Shown one piece after another: positions 57,671 through 64,000 of a stretch of 64,000 bases of DNA. The DNA is from Eutreptiella sp. 'Long Island Sound 2002'. Taxonomy: Eukaryota; Euglenozoa; Euglenophyceae; Eutreptiales; Eutreptiaceae. The stretch spans positions 21,899,976 to 21,963,975 of the forward strand of contig OZ038379.1 of the NCBI GenBank assembly GCA_964036045.1, written 5' to 3'. Below the pieces are notes generated by a model. It was not told the DNA's origin. It worked only from the letters and a program-made list of their open reading frames with translations, and made no database searches. Made by a program: the position numbers and the translations under genes. Position 1 is the first letter of the stretch. Every line of letters starts with the position of its first letter.

Positions 57671-60600
57671 CGGAGCCCCTGCAGCCAAGGGCCCCAGCTA
57701 GGGCGGTCGCAGGATGGTGACGTGGGAAGCGCCGATCCATCCCAGTCGGGAGTCGATAAGCACAAGGGGACTGCCGCGGGCGGAAGGCCCGGTCTGGCGC
57801 CCAGTCGCAGAGGCGGGGTGAGGGCAAGTGAAGGCACAAACCCTTGCACCCGTCCGTCCTTCGCGACCAAGAACGTGTTTGATGTACTACAGGATCTATC
57901 CGAGAGTATCGGAGGATCACCCGGACCGCAGCTGGATGCTGCAGATTGGCAGCCTGAGCCCATTGTCCACGACCTGCACCAGTCGCTTGTTGAGCTTCTG
58001 GAACGGCCGGAGATCCTGAGTTTGCACGCCGTGCGCCGTGTCGGTCGCGAGCGGCAGTTGCATCTTAAGGTCCGTGCCCTATGCGGGGAAGTGGAAAAGG
58101 TTTTCGACGTGTTGGTCGACACGGGAGCTCAAGTCAGCTTGGTCAAGGCTGGCCTACTTCCACCAGAGTGTCTGACCGACAGTCGGAAACCTGTCAGGCT
58201 GAAGGTGGCGAACGGCCAGTACATGGTGGGAGGCACGAAGGAAGCGGCCATTGGGCTGCAGTTCGTGAACCATCGTGAGCTGAGCCGCCCAGACCTCGGC
58301 AAGGAAATCCTCCTGCACGGTAGCTTCTACGAGGCCGAGATGGACTGGGACATGATCGTCGGGTACGACTTCATGATGGAGACGGACTCCGGTGTCCTCC
58401 CGGCCCAGGCCTCCATGACCCTGTACCAGGACGACCAGCTCTCGTGGCTTTCGTCACCTGAGCACCATGTGGAATGCCAATGGATCCACCCCGAACGCAA
58501 TCAGCTCGAAGTGGCCGCGCTGGACACTGAGCCTACTGGGCCAGCGAACCAGGAGTACGGCGTAAGGCCGGAAGTGGCGTACCGAGTGGTCGCGGACCTG
58601 GGAGCGTCGGATCTGGCCCTGGATGCGTTCTCTTCAGGAACCTCCGCCCATCTGCGGGTATGTGAGAAGTACTGGAGCGCCCAGGACTCCGCGTGGAAGA
58701 AGCACTGGGGTCCGCATCAGGGATTGATGTGGATCCATTGCCCCCGTTGGGACATTCCAAGAGCGATAGCGAAGATTCGCAAGGACCGCTCCAAGGCAGT
58801 GCTGGTTGTTCCTATGGGATGCACCGAGGAGGAAAGTACCCGACATTGGGTAGCCTCATTGACCAACATGACCTTGAACAAGGTCGTCCTACCGGCTGGA
58901 GAGAGTGTCTATCAGGACGCTAAGGGACAGCCCATGCCACCCCAGAGATGGCCAACAGAATTCCACTATGTGGATGGGGGCCTTGATCAGGCCGACACCA
59001 CGGACTTCGTGTGTGTCAACCGTATCATAGCAGAACCTTGGAGGCAATGCTTTGCGGTTCCCCCTGTTGACATCGAAGAATCGGACTCCGAAGACCCCCT
59101 CACTGAAGAGGAGTGGGATCTGGTTCAGGGGTATATGGATCAGCACTTTCACGACTGGGGAAACCAGCGTGAGGGCAAAGGCCAGGACAAAGCCTGGTGG
59201 GAAGTGGACTCAATCGTCTCCGGTTCCTATGACGGGAATACCTTCGTGCAGAGGGTGCTGGATCACATGTCCAGCCAAGACGAGCCGCCTGGCGGTAACC
59301 CACCCACCTACGGCGATCTGTTCCGAGGCAAGACCAGAGATGGCCCTTTGGGCCACCTGGGAAGACCACCTGAGCCGAAAGCGAGCGGGGTCGCTACCCC
59401 TCAAGTAAGCTCCGTGGTTCAAGTGCCCGGAAAAGCCAAGGCGGAGTCCGATGACTGCCCCAAGATCCAGGCGTTGAGGGCCAGGCTGAAGCAGAAGTAT
59501 GGCGAGACCTTCTTCAGCGGTAAGCCTGTGTTTCCCCCACCGGTGCGTGGACCGTATGGCGAGGCCAAGATACGACTGAAGCAGGACCCCCGTGTGTATC
59601 GTCACCGGGAGTTTGCCCTGAGGGGCGAGAGGAAAGAGGCCATGGAGAAGATCCTCCGTGACTTCATCCAGAGAGGCTGGCTCGAGCCGTGCCACTCCGA
59701 ATGGGCCTCTCCTTGCTTCGTCGTCCCCAAGAAGGTTGCCGGTGAGTGGCGGCTCGTGGTCGACTACCGCGGCCTGAACGCCCAAACGCAGCACGACAGC
59801 TATACGCTGCCCCTCATTGAGGACATGCTGCAAAAGCAACACCGGCGGAGGATCTTCACGGTGATTGACCTGAAATATGGTTATCATCAGATGCCTCTCG
59901 CCGAGGAGTCCCGTGCCTGCACAGCCATGAGCACCCCACTTGGACCTCTCCAGTGGAAGGTGATGCCCATGGGCGTTACCAACGGCAATGCGGCTTTTCA
60001 GCGGATGCTGGAGAACCTGCTTGAGCCGGTGCGCGACTGTGCGGACCCCTTCGTGGACGACGTGATCATCGCGTCCGGGGACCCCAGCATGAGCTACGAG
60101 GAGCTCCTGGAGGCACACGAGAGGGACGTCACTCGGGTGCTGGACCTTCTGGTTCGGCACAAGCTCACGGGCAGCAGTGACAAGGCCACCATTGCGGTAA
60201 GCGAGGTGGTCTTCGCTGGCCACGTAGTCGGGAACGGGCAGCGAAAGCCCATACCCGGCAAGGTGGCGGCGATTGAGCACTGGGAAAAGCCCAAGACGGT
60301 CTCTGAGCTACGGGCGTATCTGGGGTTCTGCAATTACTACTCGGGGTATATCAAAATGTATGCCGAGTATGCAGCCCCCATGACGACCATGCTCAAGGGC
60401 AACCGAGAGGAGACCAAGAAGGGGTCCAAGAAGGCTCTGGTCTGGACAGCTGAGTCCGACCGTGCCTTTGAGGGGATGAAGCAGGCGCTGCTATCCGCAG
60501 TGGGTCTGCGGCTCGTGGATCCCGACCGAGGGTTCGTCCTGCGCACCGACGCTTCCGACTACGCCATCGGCGCTGTGTTGGAGCAAGTGCTTGACGATGG

Positions 60601-62692
60601 GAGGCACGTGCCCGTGGCCTTCTGGAGCCGAGTCCTGGCGGAAGGCCAGAGACGGACGTGGACGCCCCGTGAAAAGGAGGCGTATGCCATTGTCATGGCT
60701 CTCAGGAAATGGGCTGGGTACATAGCCCTCCATCCCGTCACCGTCTGCGACGACCATCAGAGTCTGCAGTCGTGGCACAAGGAGCACGTGGACACCCCCT
60801 CGGGTCCCGCCTCCCGACGGGCAAGATGGCACGAGACCTTGGCCAAGTTCGACCTTACGGTTGTTTATATTCCTGGAAAGGATAACACCGTGGCGGACTG
60901 TCTCAGTAGGTGGGCCTATCCCGCCAGCAAGGGCATGCAGGATATCTCTGCCCATGGCGATGAGGCTGAGACCGCTGAAGCCAAGAGGATCATTGAAATG
61001 GAGCGCCTGATGGAGGAGGAGGGTGCCAAATGCTTCGTCGTCATGGCCGCAGATGCCCCCCTCGCTTCGAGGGTGAGCAGAACGGTCAGTGTACTCGCCC
61101 CTGTGGGTGCCGCAGGCGGAAGGCCCGGTCCGGCACCCCCTGTGGGAACTGAGTCCGACAAGCACCTCTTCCCGGAGTCTTGCCTCCAGGACGACTGGAC
61201 CGACGATTACGCCAAGTCTGAGGCCTTTGCGGCCGAGTATAGGGCTGTGACCGACCCTGACGACGGGCAGAAGTGGCCAAAGGGGCTGACCGAGGAAGAT
61301 GGCAAGCTCTACCGGAATGGTAAGCTGCTAGTCCCGGAGTCCCGGGTGCTCGAGCTGTGTGAAGCTTGGCACCACCACATGCTGCACCCAGGGGTCAAGA
61401 AGCAAGCTCTTGACATGCAGCGTCGGTTCGAGATCGACCATATCGTTCTCTACACCGCCATCAAAAAGGTCAGGAAGGGTTGTTCGGTCTGTCAGGCCTG
61501 CAATCCCGATAACCGGAATGTCAAGGGGGAACCCCAATGGACCCCGGTTCCTGACCAGCCCATTGAAAGCGTGGCCATGGACGTCTTCTCCATGCCCGAA
61601 GTGCACATTGGCAAGGAGACCTTTGACTGTGTGGTTCTCTGTGTGGACCGCCACAGCGGCTACGTTGTAGCCGTTCCGGCACGCAAAAAGGGGTTGCTTG
61701 CCAAGGAGGTGGCAGTCATGATGATTCGTCATTGGCTGACCGTCTTTGACATCCCCCGCACCATTTGCAGTGACCGAGGGCCCCAGTTTACTGGTGGCTG
61801 GTTCAAGGCTATGTGTTCCCTCATGGGGATACGTCATGCCAAGAGCGTGGCCTATCTCAGCCGGTCTAACGGCCGTGCTGAGGTGGCTGGACGGCAGCTG
61901 TTCGAGAAGCTGCGCAAGATCCACATCACCAATCCACGTCGGAACTGGTTCGAGGAGATGTGGCCTGCTCTGAAGGCCCATCATGACACCCCCACTCCGG
62001 GCGGTTTGTCCCCTCACCAGATTCTCTTCGGCAGGGACCCCCTGGGTAGGGGACTTCCCTTGTCTGGTGATGGCATGGCTATGGATGCCAAGGAGTTCTT
62101 CGCGCGGCAAGAGCAAACGGCGCGGGACATCCGCCAGCAGCTTGAGAAGGAGCATGCTGAGCGTCAGAAGTCCGCCCCGAGCTCGACAGCGCAGAAGTTC
62201 AGGGTGGGAGACCCGGTGTGGGTGATCAGACCCCGCCCCATGGGCACCCACCGCACCAAAACCTGGTTCACACCCGGCGAGGTGGTCCGCAGGATTGGTG
62301 AGGACACCTACCGCATCAAGGTGGGTCACGGACAGTTCCGGGAGCGCCACGAGAGTCAACTCCGTGTGCGGGAACCCGACCTCCGTGGCCGACATGTGTC
62401 CCTGGACTACGCCAAACATGAGGCCGATTCGGACGACGACTATGCTGAGCAGGACGACTATACTGTCGAGAAGATCCTGGCTCAGCGTCCGAAGGCCTCG
62501 GCACCCGGAGGTCTGGAGTTCAAGGTTCGTTGGCGAGGCTATGGGCCGTCCCACGACACCTGGGAACCCGTCTCCTCATTCGTGCCGCGGGTCAATACTC
62601 CCTTCATGGAGTACATCCGCAAACACAAGACCAAGATCCACGTTTCGGACTTGGCAGCACTCACCCGGGCGATTGCAGCCAGGGGTGCCTGA
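57671..62692 (+). CDS. pol: Pol polyprotein: protease, MT-like block, RT, RNase H, integrase, chromodomain
   Basis: Residues are counted from 57722. Protease: D133-T134-G135 in VLVDTGAQVSLV. About 297-420: block resembling the methyltransferase-like domain of DIRS elements. RT: D716 in TVIDLKYGYHQ and F777-V-D779-D780 (Phe where Tyr is usual). RNase H: D943, E986, D1011 and D1059 (VADCLSR). Integrase: His/Cys zinc finger ending C1254-X2-C1257, then D1287, D1351 and E1387, an exact D-35-E spacing. A GPF/Y-like module lies at about 1493-1550 and a chromodomain at about 1579-1637 (YTVEKIL, FKVRWRGYG, WEP). The frame has no internal stop, with TGA at 62690. It opens after TAG 57668, and its first ATG lies after the protease active site. 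Expression as a Gag-Pol fusion by frameshift and/or readthrough is therefore inferred. The protease-to-RT linker of about 400 residues is unusually long. Confidence 0.95.
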   Translation, partial: RSPCSQGPQLGRSQDGDVGSADPSQSGVDKHKGTAAGGRPGLAPSRRGGVRASEGTNPCTRPSFATKNVFDVLQDLSESIGGSPGPQLDAADWQPEPIVHDLHQSLVELLERPEILSLHAVRRVGRERQLHLKVRALCGEVEKVFDVLVDTGAQVSLVKAGLLPPECLTDSRKPVRLKVANGQYMVGGTKEAAIGLQFVNHRELSRPDLGKEILLHGSFYEAEMDWDMIVGYDFMMETDSGVLPAQASMTLYQDDQLSWLSSPEHHVECQWIHPERNQLEVAALDTEPTGPANQEYGVRPEVAYRVVADLGASDLALDAFSSGTSAHLRVCEKYWSAQDSAWKKHWGPHQGLMWIHCPRWDIPRAIAKIRKDRSKAVLVVPMGCTEEESTRHWVASLTNMTLNKVVLPAGESVYQDAKGQPMPPQRWPTEFHYVDGGLDQADTTDFVCVNRIIAEPWRQCFAVPPVDIEESDSEDPLTEEEWDLVQGYMDQHFHDWGNQREGKGQDKAWWEVDSIVSGSYDGNTFVQRVLDHMSSQDEPPGGNPPTYGDLFRGKTRDGPLGHLGRPPEPKASGVATPQVSSVVQVPGKAKAESDDCPKIQALRARLKQKYGETFFSGKPVFPPPVRGPYGEAKIRLKQDPRVYRHREFALRGERKEAMEKILRDFIQRGWLEPCHSEWASPCFVVPKKVAGEWRLVVDYRGLNAQTQHDSYTLPLIEDMLQKQHRRRIFTVIDLKYGYHQMPLAEESRACTAMSTPLGPLQWKVMPMGVTNGNAAFQRMLENLLEPVRDCADPFVDDVIIASGDPSMSYEELLEAHERDVTRVLDLLVRHKLTGSSDKATIAVSEVVFAGHVVGNGQRKPIPGKVAAIEHWEKPKTVSELRAYLGFCNYYSGYIKMYAEYAAPMTTMLKGNREETKKGSKKALVWTAESDRAFEGMKQALLSAVGLRLVDPDRGFVLRTDASDYAIGAVLEQVLDDGRHVPVAFWSRVLAEGQRRTWTPREKEAYAIVMALRKWAGYIALHPVTVCDDHQSLQSWHKEHVDTPSGPASRRARWHETLAKFDLTVVYIPGKDNTVADCLSRWAYPASKGMQDISAHGDEAETAEAKRIIEMERLMEEEGAKCFVVMAADAPLASRVSRTVSVLAPVGAAGGRPGPAPPVGTESDKHLFPESCLQDDWTDDYAKSEAFAAEYRAVTDPDDGQKWPKGLTEEDGKLYRNGKLLVPESRVLELCEAWHHHMLHPGVKKQALDMQRRFEIDHIVLYTAIKKVRKGCSVCQACNPDNRNVKGEPQWTPVPDQPIESVAMDVFSMPEVHIGKETFDCVVLCVDRHSGYVVAVPARKKGLLAKEVAVMMIRHWLTVFDIPRTICSDRGPQFTGGWFKAMCSLMGIRHAKSVAYLSRSNGRAEVAGRQLFEKLRKIHITNPRRNWFEEMWPALKAHHDTPTPGGLSPHQILFGRDPLGRGLPLSGDGMAMDAKEFFARQEQTARDIRQQLEKEHAERQKSAPSSTAQKFRVGDPVWVIRPRPMGTHRTKTWFTPGEVVRRIGEDTYRIKVGHGQFRERHESQLRVREPDLRGRHVSLDYAKHEADSDDDYAEQDDYTVEKILAQRPKASAPGGLEFKVRWRGYGPSHDTWEPVSSFVPRVNTPFMEYIRKHKTKIHVSDLAALTRAIAARGA

Positions 62693-64000
62693 TCAGCGCC
62701 CTGGGCTCTCCCCTGATGTGTTGTGAGCGCTTGTGAGGCCGACGAATCGTCCCTTACTTGCTTGCTCTCTTCCATCTTTCGGTGACAGAGTGGCCATATA
62801 CCCCCCCTGCTGAATCCAGAGGAGAATGGCCCCTCTCTTCTTCTACTCGTCACTCCCCCCCCTGCTGAATCCTTGGGAAACCAGGTAGGGCGACTGACCT
62901 TCATAATTCTGAGCTCTTGGGGCCTTGAAGCCCATACGACGTTGCGCAACGGATGCCGCTGTCATCGGCATTGCGATTTTTGAGTGTGTGGTCTGGTTCC
63001 ATGGCATTTGCGGAATCCAGGCCAGTCGACGTGTGTCTCGAGACTATATATGCCTGAACTCAGGCGTTATCCTGTCCATCCTCCTGCATTTGCCTTATCC
63101 TGACCGTGGCGTGGTTTGGCACTCTGTTCTGAGTGTGTTTACACGCCTATTTACCCAGATTGTTGCTTGTTTTTCTGCCCTCCAGGATATGTGCATCTGT
63201 ATGTTAAGTGTCATCAGCCCATCGCTGAGGGATGGACTGTTTTTCACCACGAATCGGAATACAGAGGCGCCTTGAGTCGCCGTGTACATATTCTTACAGC
63301 CTGGTCCAGCCTGGACCAGTACTTGATTACAGATTCTACTGTTTGAGTGCCCGTGATACCGTGTTGCCCTATTCGCTGTGATGTGTGGAGATCCTGATGG
63401 CGCCAGGCGGGAAGCCCAGTTGCCTGACTACACTCCCAGCGGTCCGCCACTGTCAGTCCCAGTGTGAGCCTACCGATTTGCAGACGCACTTGCATTCGGA
63501 TGGCGGCCTCCGGTGCTCCTGACCTCGGTCAGTCTGCCTGGGAAACTGGTGGTTTGAGGAGTCGACGCCTCCGCCCACACTGCATGAGGACTCCCTCATG
63601 TATGGCCTTCGTGGCAGTAGGGCGAGGGAAAAGACCGCCTTGATGCCCGATCCCTTCAGGAGGAGTTCCCTTAAGATCTGGGGTTCTTAAGGAGTTCGAC
63701 TATGGCACTCTGGACTCGCGTCGTATGGATATGGACATGGTGCGCCCGAGGAAGGACCCGTGGGGACTCTCCCCAGTCGGCGGGCCTTGGGAAGCTTGGG
63801 GTAGCCTGATGGATCTTTGTGGTCGCTCTCGACTTGTGGGGCCACCTCGGCCGTCGTGTGACGCCTATGTTGGCCGTGTATGCCACTGCCACTGTGGTGG
63901 TGACCGTAGCAGCCGGCACCCGGTGCGCCTGGTATGGGTTAACGGGTCCCTTGGATGCCGAACAATCGCCGCCAGGACCCGGGACTTGATACTTGATACT
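62693..64000. other. Retrotransposon 3' flank, no recognisable gene or LTR
   Basis: Contains a 17-bp direct repeat (CCCCCCCTGCTGAATCC at 62801 and 62856) flanking a purine-rich AGAGGAGAATGG that could be a polypurine tract. Two inverted repeats are also present: CTGGTCC/GGACCAG at 63301-63319 and CCTTAAG/CTTAAGG near 63669-63692. TATATATG near 63044 might be a promoter element of a 3' LTR. I found no long match to the 50-53 kb region. Confidence 0.5.

Larger units (their letters stand above)
53336..62692 (+). mobile_element. Ty3/gypsy chromovirus-type LTR retrotransposon, internal region
   Basis: Gag is followed by a pol whose order is protease, a methyltransferase-like block, reverse transcriptase, RNase H, integrase and chromodomain. 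Integrase after RNase H is diagnostic of the Ty3/gypsy (Metaviridae) order, and the C-terminal chromodomain places it with chromoviruses, which are thought to use it to target chromatin. All catalytic residues I could check are present, so the copy is young or recently active. There is no envelope gene. Three frame discontinuities lie in or after gag. Flanking LTRs, a primer-binding site and a polypurine tract could not be identified, so the true element ends are unknown. Confidence 0.92.

Noticed and set aside
62693-62790. CCTGATGTGTTG shared between about 52708 and 62712 as an LTR match
   Set aside because: Identity stops after 12 bp and the following spacing differs (about 39 versus 72 bp to the next shared motif).

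Overview
The window is eukaryotic nuclear DNA. Evidence is an almost intact Ty3/gypsy chromovirus-type retrotransposon (gag and pol at 53.3-62.7 kb), tRNA-derived SINE-like pieces, long GT tracts, and about 25 kb of one satellite. No operon or bacterial gene layout is visible. Third codon positions in gag/pol are GC-rich, and the first 5 kb is extremely GC-rich with long C runs. A large, repeat-laden protist or algal genome fits best, but the sequence alone does not fix the lineage.

Layout. 1-1.25 kb: the 3' part of a probable Gly/Arg/His-rich protein gene, with a frame slip in a G8 run. 1.39-3.41 kb: a tandem duplication of a C-rich unit of about 1 kb. 3.65-5.31 kb: tRNA-like and SINE-like fragments, with no convincing gene. 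5.31-30.66 kb: about 298 head-to-tail copies of an 85-bp satellite with higher-order duplications, ending in a turnaround where about 2.3 copies run the other way (to 30.86 kb). 30.86-33.47 kb: a patchwork of minisatellites (31-bp, 16-bp, G-run, 21-22-bp, 111-bp) ending in two perfect hairpins. 33.86-43.23 kb: 5.3 copies of an exact 1,756-bp tandem repeat. 43.2-45.8 kb: AT-richer DNA without genes. 45.8-49.94 kb: two copies of a 2-kb unit, parts of which also occur just upstream of the 1,756-bp array. 49.94-53.3 kb: apparently non-coding. 53.34-62.69 kb: retrotransposon internal region. 62.7-64.0 kb: non-coding, with no recognisable LTR.

The only genes with a clear function are gag and pol. 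Gag supplies a coiled-coil/proline-rich capsid protein with a variant zinc knuckle. Pol supplies protease, a block resembling the DAM-methyltransferase-like domain of DIRS elements, reverse transcriptase, RNase H, DDE integrase and a C-terminal chromodomain. Pol has no AUG before its protease and follows an in-frame TAG, so it was probably expressed as a Gag-Pol fusion. Very long stop-free minus-strand frames in the satellite come from an 85-bp unit without stops in any minus frame and are not annotated as genes.
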